From Dallia pectoralis (Eukaryota; Chordata; Actinopteri; Esociformes; Umbridae), in assembly GCA_029465975.1 (NCBI GenBank), contig CM055759.1:11076744-11140743 (forward strand): 64,000 nucleotides of DNA. Reading direction: 5' to 3'. The translations under genes and the position numbers were made by a program. The notes beneath the pieces were generated by a model. It worked only from the letters and a program-made list of their open reading frames with translations, ran no database searches and was not told where the DNA came from. Position 1 is the stretch's first letter. The number at the start of each line of letters is the position of its first letter. Below, piece after piece: positions 54,101 to 64,000 of this stretch.

Positions 54101-56722
54101 CAGGAGGAAGGAGTGTAGGGAGGAGAGAGGTTGGTTACAACGACGGAATTGTTTAATGTTATGGTGTGTTAAAAAATGAGCACAAAAGGTCCACAATCCT
54201 ACATGACCATATAGAGACCCACTTACCATCCTCCAGAGTCTGACAGGGAACCATGTCACTGTAGTTTCCATCTCCCTGGGCATTGTAGCCACACACCTTC
54301 ATCTCGTAGTCACAGTAGGGGAAGAGCTTGGTCAGCTCAGCCTGGGTGGTCTTCACATCCATCACCTGTGCGTCAGCCTCTGGGTCCCCATAGATCCAAT
54401 ACTTCACCTTGAGAAGGAGAGGTAGAGAGAACACACGGTTTAGGAGACACAGAATGATGTACTGACTATTATTAATATTATAATGTAGTGTGTCTAACTT
54501 GTTCACCTCTGCTACTAACATAGTTATGGATTTAAGTGATGAAGACAAGGTAAGACACTTAAAGTCTTTTGTCTCAGGAGGTTGTATTCTCAGGGGCACC
54601 TCACCTTGTAGCCCAGGGAGTTTCCTAAGGAGTCCCAGTTCAGACGGATGTTCCTTGGCCCGGTGGCTGTGGCCTTCACGTTGTTTGGAGAAAAGAGACG
54701 ACCACCAGGGGACGTGACAGACTGGCTGTAGCCCTTACTCTGCACCTGAGCTGTCTCTGGGCGTCCTACGGGGACCGAAGAAAGGGTTTTTAGTGAGGCA
54801 CTTACTGAGTATCCGACACTGTGTACTTGTGTGTTCGGCATATGTTGCTTTGTGTCGTACCTCCATCGGTAACATTGACCATTGTGATCTTTCTCTCCCC
54901 GATCGCAGCGTTGTCACTGGGTTCAAACAGCTCGAGTTGGAAGGATTCAGGTTTCACTGGGATCTCCGGCCTAACTGATCGTGTGTCGATCACGATGTTC
55001 TTCTCCGTCTCCCCGGGAGCAAACTTGAGGGGACCAGACTGGTCATAGCGTTTGGTATTACGAGTCCTCCACTGGACTGTGGCGGGTCCCTCCTCGTTAC
55101 GAGTGCGGACCACAGGGATGGAGAAGGTTGGATCGGCGGTGGTGAAGTTCTGGGTGCTCTTCTTAAACATCATCACACTAGGCTCTGGAGGGGAGAGGCC
55201 CTTGGTTTAGCTCACATCTGATTGGTTGTTGTTGTTATCAGTACTATATAACCTTTCACCTGGTTGGCCAGTTAAGCTGTCGGTACCGTATGTAGGCTGT
55301 CGGTAGTTTATAACCTCTCACCTGGTGTGTCAGCGATGATGACGGTTGTTCTAGGGTATCTTCCCAGCTTGGCACCCTGTTTTGGGTTACTGAGGTCCAT
55401 GGCAAACTGTTTGACCTGTGTGTCCAGCAGACTATCCCCACTTCCGAGCTCCAACAGATTCACAGGGACATTCTTCTGGGTCTCACCGGGTCCGTAATGT
55501 AAGACCCCTTCCACAGCCACATAGTCCTAGCCAGGTCGAGAAGAGCAGTTAAGGATTGCTGGTCAAATAAGAACAGGCGCTAATTAAAGGTCTACTGTAG
55601 ATATGTTACCTTCTTGTCCTTGGCGGTGAGGTCTCTGGTGCGGTAGGTGACCTGTGTGTGTCCGTCCTCTATGATGTCTCTGCTGATGGGGATATTAGCC
55701 ACTTTATCACGCCGGCTGTAGGTGTAGGACGGCTGGAGGAACGTCAGAATACTCTTGGCTGGAGAGGAGAGAAGGGACACGATTATTAGCAAACAACGAC
55801 CAAAAAGAAAAATGGACCAAAGAAAAAATATTTACTGGAAAAACATATTTTTAATATTTAATTTTAAATAATGTGTCTGATCCTTTTATTAAACACTTGT
55901 GATTTATTAAGCATGTGCCAAAAATTGTGTTTTATGGTCTTAAATAGTGAAAATTTGATTTGAAAAACATACTGTGCCTAAAGAATTATTGGCACAAGCG
56001 ATTATGCAAAAAATAATCTGTGAAAAAGTTGGTGATATTCCGGTTGGTGATACACTCAACAATTTAACTTTAAACTCATCTAAACTTTAACTGAGGAAAT
56101 AAAAACATATCAAGAAATTATCTTTAGGGATGACATAGCAGTAAATGCTCTATATAAATGTAAATATAATATAAATTTCATGAAGATTTTCTTGAGTTAA
56201 CAATAGTTCTGTCATGCATGTTATTCCTTAATGTTTTTTTAATCAATTAAAGATTAGATTCACATGATATGTTTGACATTATTTGTTTGTTCTTATTTTG
56301 CAATGTAGACAATAATTCTGGAGGGCACAATACAATTGGCCATAGAATGTGGTTTACCTTTATGTTTAAGATTATATCTCAGGTCTCCACAAGGATAGAA
56401 AGACAAGGGTGTATGAGTTTGGGTAAAACAGTAGCGACATCACCAGTCAGACATCACCAGTCAGATAAGGTTCCACTGTCTGGTTCTCACCATGTTCCTT
56501 AATAACAGTGATGTTAACTAAGGGTTTCCAAATCTTAGCAATGCCCAGAGGAACGTCCACCGCCTTCAGCAGCAGCCGCTTCTCGTCATCATCTTCATCT
56601 TTGATGAAGAGCGGCACACGCACGTCCACCATCTCCACCCCCTCCTGGAACTCTACGGCACCAGTTGCCTCTGGAGAGAAAGAGAGAGTGAGAGACAGTT
56701 GGGAATTCAAACACACAGATAC

Positions 56723-56762
<40 letters not shown>

Positions 56763-59700
56763 ACACACCTCTATCTGTAGCCACTGTGTAGTAGTTTGGC
56801 ACCACTTTGACATCCTGGAAGTTTCCAGACTGGACATTTTTCTCAGTCAGTTGGACGATATCAGGATAGCTGGAACGAGGAGCGTGTAGAACTGTATCTA
56901 CAATAGTGTGATCCTTCCGTTTACCAGCGTTTCTCTGTAATCTGAAAAACCACCAGAATGTCAGGACTGACGCTGTGAGCTAAAGCTATTTAGCCACACA
57001 ACATGTTCACTTTAATTTTATTGAAATATATTCCGTAAGGGTATGTTGGAAGGTTTTTCACCTGAACGTAGTATCCTCAACTGGCTTGACATAAGGGATC
57101 TGCTTGTACACTTCGTTCAGCTAAGTAGAGAAAACCCACACAGGCATAAATGATTGTCACAAACGTTTATATAAACAGCCTGCTCACCAGACCTCGGTTC
57201 CTATCCAGAGTTACTAAACATAATGAAACCATAGGCAATCACTATGTATGCATTAACTGTACATTCTGATAACAGCATCCGCTAAATGAGTTACATGGAA
57301 AAAAATAAGTAAAAATGTTCAAATAACTACAGAAATATTTGAAAGACAGTAATAATTATTTGAATTATTTAGTACTGTATACATCCGAGTACATTTATAC
57401 AGCCATACAAGGGCCCAATAATAGTTTAATTTGAAATATAACATTTTATTCCCATAATTGTGTCTGTATGTGCTGATTAGATTATCTACCAAGTGATTGG
57501 ATAAAGTCATATTAGGAAGGCCTTGCTTTGTTAGTGGTTTTGACTTATTGTTTGGGAAGCAATATGTGTTTGGTCAAACTTTTCTGTCTATCTCACTCAT
57601 CTGCAGTAAGGGCAACAGACTCAGCTACAGGTATTTGACAATGATTGTCAGGCATTTGTCAAATGTTTTTTTTTGAATAAGGTATGTAAATAGCCTTCCC
57701 ATGGTTGTTTTGTTGCAGGTTCACACAGACAAAACAACACTCACGTTACAAGTTCACACAGACAAAACAACACTCACGTTACAAGTTCACACAGACATAT
57801 AAACACTCACGTTACAGGTTCACACAGACGTATAAACACTCACGTTACAGGTTCACACAGACGTATAAACACTCACGTTACAGGTTCACACAGACGTATA
57901 AACACTCACGTTAAAGGCTCACACAGACATATAAACACTCACGTTACAGGTTCACACAGACGTATAAACACTCATGTTACAGGCTCACACAGACGTATAA
58001 ACACTCACATTACAGGTTCACACAGACATATAAACACTCACGTTACAGGTTCACACAGACGTATAAACACTCACGTTACAGGTTCACACAGACGTATAAA
58101 CACTCACGTTACAGGTTCACACAGACGTATAAACACTCACGTTACAGGTTCACACAGACGTATAAACACTCACGTTACAGGCTCACACAGACGTATAAAC
58201 ACTCACGTTACAGGTTCACACAGACGTATAAACACTCACGTTACAGGTTCACACAGACGTATAAACACTCACGTTAAAGGCTCACACAGACATATAAACA
58301 CTCACGTTACAGGTTCACACAGACGTATAAACACTCATGTTACAGGCTCACACAGACGTATAAACACTCACGTTACAGGTTCACACAGACATATAAACAC
58401 TCACGTTACAGGTTCACACAGACGTATAAACACTCACGTTACAGGCTCACACAGACATATAAACACTCACGTTACAGGCTCACACAGACGTATAAACACT
58501 CACGTTACAGGCTCACACAGACGTATAAACACTCACGTTACAGGTTCACACAGACATATAAACACTCACGTTACAGGTTCACACAGACGTATAAACACTC
58601 ACGTTACAGGTTCACACAGACATATAAACACTCACGTTACAGGTTCACACAGACGTATAAACACTCACGTTACAGGTTCACACAGACGTATAAACACTCA
58701 CGTTACAGGCTCACACAGACGTATAAACACTCACGTTACAGGCTCACACAGACGTATAAACACTCACGTTACAGGTTCACACAGACGTATAAACACTCAC
58801 GTTACAGGTTCACACAGACGTATAAACACTCACGTTACAGGTTCACACAGACGTATAAACACTCACGTTACAGGTTCACACAGACGTATAAACACTCACG
58901 TTACAGGCTCACACAGACGTATAAACACTCACGTTACAGGTTCACACAGACGTATAAACACTCACGTTACAGGTTCACACAGACGTATAAACACTCACGT
59001 TCACACAGACGTATAAACACTCACGTTACAGGTTCACACAGACGTATAAACACTCACGTTACAGGTTCACACAGACGTATAAACACTCACACAGGCTCAC
59101 ACAGAACTATAAACACTCACGTTACAGGTTCACACAGACGTATAAACACTCACAGGCTCCACACAGACGTATAAACACTCACGTTACAGGTTCACACAGA
59201 CATATAAACACTCACGTTACAGGTTTCACACAGACGTATAAACACTCACGTTACAGGCTCACACAGACATATAAACACTCACGTTACAGACGTATAAACA
59301 CTTCAGGCACAGACGTATAAACACTCACGTTTACAGGTTCACACAGACGTATAAACACTCACGTTACAGGCTCACACAGACGTATAAACACTCACACAGG
59401 CTCACACAGACATATAAACACTCACGCTACAGGTTCACACAGACGTATAAACACCACGTTACAGGTTCACACAGACGATAAACACTCACGTTACAGGTTC
59501 ACACAGACGTACTCACGTTACAGGCTCACACAGACGTATAAACACTCACGTTACAGGTTCACACAGACGTATAAACACTCACGTTACAGGTTCACACAGA
59601 CGTATAAACACTCACGTTACAGGCTCACACAGACGTATAAACACTCACGTTACAGGTTCACACAGACGTATAAACACTCACGTTACAGGCTCACACAGAC

Positions 59701-62553
59701 GTATAAACACTCACGTTACAGGCTCACACAGACATATAAACACTCACGTTACAGGCTCACACAGACGTATAAACCCTCACGTTACAGGTTCACACAGACG
59801 TATAAACACTCACGTTGTCATTAACCTCCCTTCGTAGAACCTCAGAATCTCTGGAGTCTTGACGCGACAGGCTGTCAGAGAACAACCTGGCCAGGCGGAG
59901 GGAGACAGGGAAAGGGACTATAGATAGAGGATTAGAAGAGGGGTGGATTAGGGCTGCTGATCCAGAATCAGAACAATGTTACTGACGTTTCACTGACAAC
60001 ACCAACCAATGACAGCTGTAACTCACTGATCTGTTTAGGGTCGGGCTGGACCTGTGCCAGTGGGTGACTGGGTGGTCGGTGGACGTTGTCGGCAATCTTC
60101 CAGCGAACAACATCAGTGCTCTTGGGTGGGCCGGTCCTCACCAAAGGTGTGTCCAGGTAATCGGAGGTGAGCAGGGATTGGCGGAGCATGTACTGGTCCT
60201 CTTTGAAGCCAACCATACGCCCTGCAGACACAGCAACACACACAATAACACTTGCAAAGCACTCAGGATTATAATAAAACAGGAAAACAACTATTGATAT
60301 ACACAAATATGGATTTATTAAATCTTTCTAACACTGACCTTTTCCACAGCATGGTAGAAGAGCAAGACAGGCCTTGGAGAGAGAGAGAGAGAAAGAGGGG
60401 GAGAGAGTAAATAAACGAATTAAGGACTTAGTTATGTATAGTTTTTGTTTTGGTTGGTTAATGCTATCATTGCAACTTGATAACACCCTGCAACATGGTT
60501 GGTGGTGATAAGGTCATGTTATGGGTTGGTTTTATGGTGGTGTTATGATTACTACTGGAAAGCACCTTGCAGCATAGTTGGTTGCTTTAAGGTTATCTGA
60601 TGGTTGGTTTATGGTTGGATGTGTCAAGGTCATGTTTTGGTTGTTTCATGGTTGTGTAATGATTGTGACTGGACAGTTTCTTGCTGCATGGTTGGGTGTG
60701 TAGCAGTTATGTTTTGGTTGTTTCATGGTTGTGTAATGATTGTGACTGGACAGTTTCTTGCTGCATGGTTGGGTGTGTAGCAGTTATGTTTTGGTTGTTT
60801 CATGGTTGTGTTATGATTGCGACTGGACAGTTTCTTGCTGCATGGTTGGGTGTATAACAGTTATGTTTTGGTTGTGTTATGATTGCGACTGGACAGTACC
60901 TTGCAGCATTGACAGTACTTCCAGCAGCAGAGCAGCAGTAGTCCCAGCAGTAACATGAGGAACATGATAAGTGGGATCAGCCACAGGAACCCAGCAGGGG
61001 GACATTCTGTAGGGACGGAGCAGAACATCAACAACGTCATAACCACGTTGCCAAGCCCTTCCAAAACATGTCAGTGATCCCTTGTCATGGTATAAGCATC
61101 TTACAAAGATAGAGACATAGACGTGTCTAACCTTTCTTCTTGAGCACCTGGACCTCAAGTTCCTTGTCCGTTTGCTCGTCAGCATAGTCAACAGTGAACT
61201 GGTACGTGCAGTCATCGTCCTCGTCGCGGAATTCACATGTGTCAATCACTGCCTTCTTTTCCTTCAGCTCGTCCACCATGATGACCTTGAACTTGCACGT
61301 GTCACACTTGTCACTGGTCTTTTTGTCTCCAGTCTTCCAGGCCTGACACTGGACACAGCTCCGCTTTTCCTCGCACATCCCCAGCTGGGCCTGGAAGGTG
61401 AGCTCACAAAGGGGGTTCAAGGGCAGACCAATGTCCTGGCACTCGCAGCGGCCACACGTACACTCCCCACGGCCGTTACAGTGACCCTGAGAAAGGGGAG
61501 GGGGTGTTAGATCAGACGGAAAACAACACTGAAAATCCAAAATAGAGATGTATGGATGTAACACTCGCTCAACATTTTTTTTTATATAATAATAAATAAA
61601 AAAATGGAATCAACTTTTTCAGACAACTAGAATACACTGGATTCTACAATCCCACTGAAGAAAACACAGGAGATAATAAAGAATGCCTGCACTGTTGATA
61701 GTATACTAAAGAAAACCATCAAAAATGTGTGGTACTGAACCCTTTATTGATAGTATACTAAAGAAAACCATCATAAATGTGTGGTACTGACCCCTTTATT
61801 GATAGTATACTAAAGAAAACCATCATAAATGTGTGGTACTGAACCGTTTATTGATAGTATACTAAAGAAAACCATCAAAATGTGTGGTACTGAACCCTTT
61901 ATTGATAGTATACTAAAGAAAACCATCATAAATGTGTGGTACTGACCCCTTTTTTGATAGTATACTAAAGAAAACCATCATAAATGTGTGGTACTGAACC
62001 GTTTATTGATAGTATACTAAAGAAAACCATCATAAATGTGTGGTACTGATCCCTTTATTGATAGTATACTAAAGAAAACCATCATAAATGTGTGGTACTG
62101 ACCCCTTTTTTGTCCAAACAGGTCTGCTTACTCAGGGGACACTCACAAGCCGGTCCGACCCAACCGTCCACACATGTACACTCGCCCTTAGAACAGCTAC
62201 CATGGTCTACAAACACACACACACACACATTCATGACACTTGTCACTGTACTGTAGCTTCATTGCCTACTAACAAACCGGGTAATTCCATTGCAGAGAGT
62301 TGACATGAACTTGCTATATTGAAAGATGATGACAACCCTGCACTCACTATTGCAGAGGAAACCTCTGTAGCGTGGACACTGAGACTTGTGAAACTGACAG
62401 AGGTGTCCTTCATACTGGTCCGATTGATCACACACACAGGTTCCACACAGACATTGTCCCCGGTCAGAACACAGCTTTGTCATGTTTGGACTCAGACAGG
62501 TACTTTCTGAGTTTGACGACAGTTTTGTTGAGCAGTCACAGAATGGACCCATC
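41452..62553 (-). CDS. itgb4: Integrin beta-4, from mid-ectodomain to C-terminus
   Basis: Twenty-eight minus-strand exons with every phase agreeing, 1544 residues plus stop: 62553-62348, 62206-62103, 61486-61132, 61006-60900, 60372-60339, 60221-60027, 59917-59814, 57120-57062, 56941-56769, 56670-56491, 55758-55610, 55526-55322, 55184-54861, 54765-54605, 54407-54227, 54075-53938, 53841-53659, 52767-52639, 51641-51498, 50173-49988, 49766-49593, 48550-48416, 46280-46131, 45932-45744, 44022-43867, 43426-43262, 43150-42959 and 41609-41452. Order: I-EGF modules, beta-tail domain, membrane helix, Calx-beta domains, two FN3, connecting segment, two FN3, tail. The very long cytoplasmic part identifies beta-4, the hemidesmosome laminin receptor subunit that pairs with alpha-6 and binds plectin and BP180/BP230. 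The PSI, beta-I and first EGF parts lie right of the window. Confidence 0.96.
41690..42992. repeat. About 90-115 bp tandem repeat carrying an itgb4 exon 3' end and splice donor
   Basis: Fourteen copies of TTAACCATGGTG (first near 41704, last near 42977). The rightmost lies inside coding exon 43150-42959. Each unit repeats the last 50 or so coding bases (VTTHTNVTRTMVNEPFYSG), the donor CTCAG|GTATC and a stretch of intron ending in a (GT)n run of variable length. Confidence 0.93.
44380..45445. repeat. 63-bp minisatellite
   Basis: About 17 units containing GATATACATATCTGATGTAT and CACTAAATCACTTTTACTAC. The unit length is a multiple of three without stops, so both strands stay open for over 330 codons. 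It lies in an itgb4 intron between 45744 and 44022. Confidence 0.95.
45446..45610. mobile_element. 3' tail of an L2-like LINE
   Basis: ATATCTTGCACACTATGTAT, TTCTGTTGTTATTCTGTG and CACAAGAATTTCATTGT match the characteristic 3' end of fish L2-group LINEs. It directly follows the 63-bp array. Confidence 0.55.
46311..46935. repeat. 16-bp minisatellite
   Basis: About 39 units of CAATAGGAGTCAACTG or CAATAGGAGTCAACTA, in an itgb4 intron about 30 bases upstream of the acceptor of exon 46280-46131. Confidence 0.95.
46936..48169. other. itgb4 intron sequence
   Basis: AT-rich intronic sequence between exons 48550-48416 and 46280-46131. No gene or known element recognised. Confidence 0.6.
48170..48400. 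repeat. 58-bp minisatellite
   Basis: Four units containing CTTTAATCTTACAGTGTTTC and GGCAGCTGTGTACTCTCCAG, immediately downstream (transcript sense) of exon 48550-48416. Confidence 0.9.
48551..49592. other. itgb4 intron sequence
   Basis: Intron between exons 49766-49593 and 48550-48416. No recognised element. Confidence 0.55.
50485..51265. repeat. 18-bp minisatellite
   Basis: About 43 units of the type GGACAGAACCAGGGATAC, with GGACTGGACCA and GGACCGGACCA variants, in an itgb4 intron between exons 51641-51498 and 50173-49988. Long open frames here are repeat translations. Confidence 0.93.
51429..51483. repeat. (CTGT)n-type simple repeat
   Basis: CTGTCTGTCTGCCTGTCTGT run immediately downstream (transcript sense) of itgb4 exon 51641-51498. 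Confidence 0.85.
51642..52638. other. itgb4 intron sequence
   Basis: Intron between exons 52767-52639 and 51641-51498. No recognised element. Confidence 0.55.
52768..53658. other. itgb4 intron with probable interspersed repeat
   Basis: The part 52795-53230 has an open minus-strand stretch (RTPSRWRCAPIQFVYQLIEV), a GGTATAAAGGC TATA-like motif and a TAAATAAATA end. This looks like a dispersed repeat, perhaps an LTR-like piece, but I cannot assign a family. Confidence 0.35.
53659..54765 (-). other. First pair of fibronectin type III domains of integrin beta-4
   Basis: FN3-1 spans exons 54765-54605 and 54407-54227 (VKYWIYGDPEADAQVMDVK, LFPYCDYEMKVCGYNAQGDG). FN3-2 spans 54075-53938 and 53841-53659 (VPSEPGRLAFNVISPTVTQ, VSWAEPAETNGVITAYEV, MLLIENLQSAQTYCYQVRAK). 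This pair, with the start of the connecting segment, is the plectin-binding region in mammals. Confidence 0.9.
54861..55758 (-). other. Two tandem Calx-beta domains of integrin beta-4
   Basis: The first spans exons 55758-55610 and 55526-55322 (SYTYSRRDKVANIPISRD, GVLHYGPGETQKNVPVNLLE, TTVIIADTP). The second is exon 55184-54861 (FSIPVVRTRNEEGPATVQW, GPLKFAPGETEKNIVIDTR, FQLELFEPSDNAAIGE). Both show the PGET hairpin and the Ala-x-x-Gly terminal strand of Calx-beta folds. Human ITGB4 is annotated with one such domain. Confidence 0.75.
55759..56490. other. itgb4 intron sequence
   Basis: AT-rich intron between exons 56670-56491 and 55758-55610. Nothing else recognised. Confidence 0.55.
56725..56768. 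repeat. (CA)n microsatellite
   Basis: Pure ACACAC run only a few bases downstream (transcript sense) of the donor of exon 56941-56769. Confidence 0.9.
57121..57713. other. itgb4 intron sequence
   Basis: Non-repetitive part of the intron between exons 59917-59814 and 57120-57062. No element recognised. Confidence 0.55.
57714..59813. repeat. 33-bp minisatellite seeded on an itgb4 splice donor
   Basis: About 60 units containing CACGTTACAGGTTCACACAG then ACGTATAAACACT. On the gene strand each unit contains AAC|GTGAGTG, identical to the true junction of exon 59917-59814 at 59814/59813. The array begins exactly at that junction. Units at 58990-59520 are more often truncated. Confidence 0.95.
60379..60899. 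other. itgb4 intron with degenerate TGGTTG-rich repeats
   Basis: Loose tandem repeats of GTTTTGGTTGTTTCATGGTT and GACTGGACAGTTTCTTGCTG, roughly 80-90 bp apart (60610-60895). The repeat TGGACAGTTTCTTGC resembles the true donor area of exon 61006-60900 (TGGACAGTACCTTGCAGC), but the GT is not well conserved in the copies. Confidence 0.6.
61690..62102. repeat. 52-bp minisatellite starting at an itgb4 splice donor
   Basis: Eight units containing TGATAGTATACTAAAGAAAA and ATGTGTGGTACTGA. The rightmost abuts exon 62206-62103 at its donor (AAAGGG|GTCAGTACC). Units near 61788 and 61944 preserve GGG|GTCAGT; others read GGTTCAG or CGGTTCAG and have lost the GT. Confidence 0.9.
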
Positions 62554-62582
62554 CTTAGGACACACAGAAGGACATATAGACT

Positions 62583-63185
62583 CAATGTGACTTAATATGA
62601 CATAATGATATATTCATTAAGACATAATGGTAAACTGAATATGACTTAATAAGACATAATGGTAGACTCAATGTGACTTAATAAGACATAATGTTAGACT
62701 GAATATGACATAATAAGACATAATGGTAGACTCAATGTGACTTAATAAGACATAATGTTAGACTGAATATGACATAATAAGACATAATGGTAGACTCAAT
62801 GTGACTTAATAAGACATAATGTTAGACTGAATATGACATAATAAGACATAATGGTAGACTCAATGTGACTTAATAAGACATAATGTTAGACTGAATATGT
62901 CATAATAAGACATAATGGTAGACTCAATGTGACTTAATAAGACATAATGTTAGACTGAATATGACATAATAAGACATAATGGTAGACTCAATGTGACTTA
63001 ATAAGACATAATGTTAGAATGAATATGACATAATAAGACATAATGGTAGACTCAATGTGACTTAATAAGACATAATGTTAGACTGAATATGACATAATAA
63101 GACATAATGGTAGACTCAATGTGACTTAATAAGACATAATGTTAGACTGAATATGACATAATAAGACATAATGGTAGACTCAATG
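62583..63185. repeat. 64-bp minisatellite
   Basis: About nine units containing GACATAATGGTAGACTCAAT and AATGTTAGACTGAATATGAC, in the itgb4 intron upstream of exon 62553-62348. Confidence 0.92.
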
Positions 63186-64000
63186 TAGGGGTGTGCGATA
63201 TTACGATATTTAATCGTGGACTATTAAAATGTCTCCACGATTCACTTTTTCGGAAATATCGTAGAATCGCGCTCCAGTGCACGTTCAATTAGATGCAGAT
63301 CTATGGCGTTTTTTCAGCCACGTATCAACATGCAATGCGCGGTGCGCTAGATGTCAGCGTGTTAACACTAGAAGCGCCAACAGCCCATGCCCGCGGGCGT
63401 TACAGTTAGTAATTAAAATAAATATATAATGTTGAAAAGCTACAGCCTCGTTCTTCCATGACTTTTCCTAAATACGTGCATTTTACCTTGTCCCGTTTTC
63501 AGAAACTGGATGCGTTTTGGTCTGATCTCGTTTTGGTCCGATCTATATTGGACACCGTTTTGGTCTGGTCTATATGAAACTGGGTCCGTTTTAGTCTGGT
63601 CTATATAAAACTGGATGCGTTTTGGTCTGGTCTATATAAAACTGGATGCGTTTTGGTCTGGTCTATATAAAACTTGACGCGTTTTGGTCTGGTCTACATG
63701 AAACTGGATATATGTAATGGATTAAGCACTGCTGTCTCATGTGCACTCATAACAACACAAATGAACACTGTGCGCAGTGCAACCGGTTAGTTTGCGTGTC
63801 CTGCTCAGGCAGACAAAAGCTGCGAAATATACATAGATAATATATTGATTGGCTTGGTTGAATTTGAATGAACTAGAAAAAAGAGGTAGGCCTACGTTTA
63901 TAAAGAAATATATGTTTTACTAAATAAACAGAACGAAAATATAAAACGAAATTGATTAATGTATCTACCGGGTAACAGCAGAATATACCCGACCGTGACC
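63186..64000. mobile_element. hAT-like non-autonomous element, truncated by window end
   Basis: Begins TAGGGGTGTGCGATATTACG, a terminal sequence type common in fish hAT-like elements. Its interior (63370-63830: AGCGCCAACAGCCC, ACAGCCTCGTTCTTCCATGA, repeated GAAACTGG and TTTTGGTCTG) is homologous to the interior of the foldback element at 14400-17560. No ORF. Confidence 0.6.

Larger units (their letters stand above)
60339..62553 (-). other. itgb4 EGF modules, beta-tail and transmembrane segment
   Basis: Exon 62553-62348 has a Cys-rich I-EGF module (CLCGTCVCDQSDQYEGHLC). Exon 62206-62103 adds HGSCSKGECTCVDGWVGPAC. Exon 61486-61132 adds GHCNGRGECTCGRCEC and the beta-tail domain. Exon 61006-60900 encodes the single membrane helix (LWLIPLIMFLMLLLGLLLL) followed by CCWKYCQCCK. 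Exon 60372-60339 adds the juxtamembrane ACLALLPCCGK, which is typical of beta-4. The next exon starts RMVGFKEDQYMLRQ. Confidence 0.93.

Noticed and set aside
57714..59813. CRISPR-like regular array with 33-bp period
   Set aside because: Units follow each other without unique spacers, the locus is a vertebrate intron and there are no cas genes. It is a minisatellite.

Overview
This is nuclear DNA from a ray-finned (teleost) fish. The evidence is vertebrate genes with short coding exons and GT-AG introns, a fish-type L2/Rex-like LINE, Tc1/IS630-like and hAT-like DNA transposons, and very many minisatellites. I cannot name the species. Gene content matches the vertebrate block that holds ITGB4, H3F3B and UNK on human 17q25. 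No galk1, which lies between ITGB4 and H3F3B in human, was recognised here. No tRNA, rRNA or CRISPR locus was seen.

Layout. 344-3235 (-): first three coding exons of unk; the rest lies left of the window. 4302-6510 (+): a complete h3f3b gene (histone H3.3) with CRE and TATA promoter. 6720-12067 (-): a complete 16-exon gene that I assembled exon by exon with all phases agreeing. It encodes a 427-residue protein with a RUN domain, a PDZ-like domain and a C-terminal PTB-like domain; I cannot name it. 13982-18222: a 4.2 kb foldback element with long inverted terminal repeats and a nested LINE. 18222-23990: a second copy of the h3f3b segment. It has an intact second H3.3 gene with a roughly 960 bp transposon in intron 1, but only two decayed exon relics of the RUN/PDZ/PTB gene.

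25600-28245: a Tc1/IS630-like transposon inserted in a 29-bp minisatellite. 28283-31601: the main part of that minisatellite. 31621-39216 (+): a nine-exon B30.2/SPRY protein gene with a 3.7 kb minisatellite in one intron. 41452-62553 (-): 28 exons of itgb4 (integrin beta-4), from an EGF-like module of the ectodomain to the stop codon; its 5' part lies right of the window. 62554-64000: itgb4 intron with a minisatellite and the start of a hAT-like element.

The genes do not form one pathway. Histone H3.3 is a replication-independent histone, Unk is an RNA-binding zinc-finger protein, and integrin beta-4 is a hemidesmosome laminin receptor subunit. The most striking feature is the relation between minisatellites and splice sites. 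Three arrays in itgb4 begin at an exon-intron junction and carry copies of the 5' splice site. The 29-bp array resembles the 3' splice site of the adjoining SPRY-gene exon. Introns therefore contain tens to about a hundred decoy-like sites.
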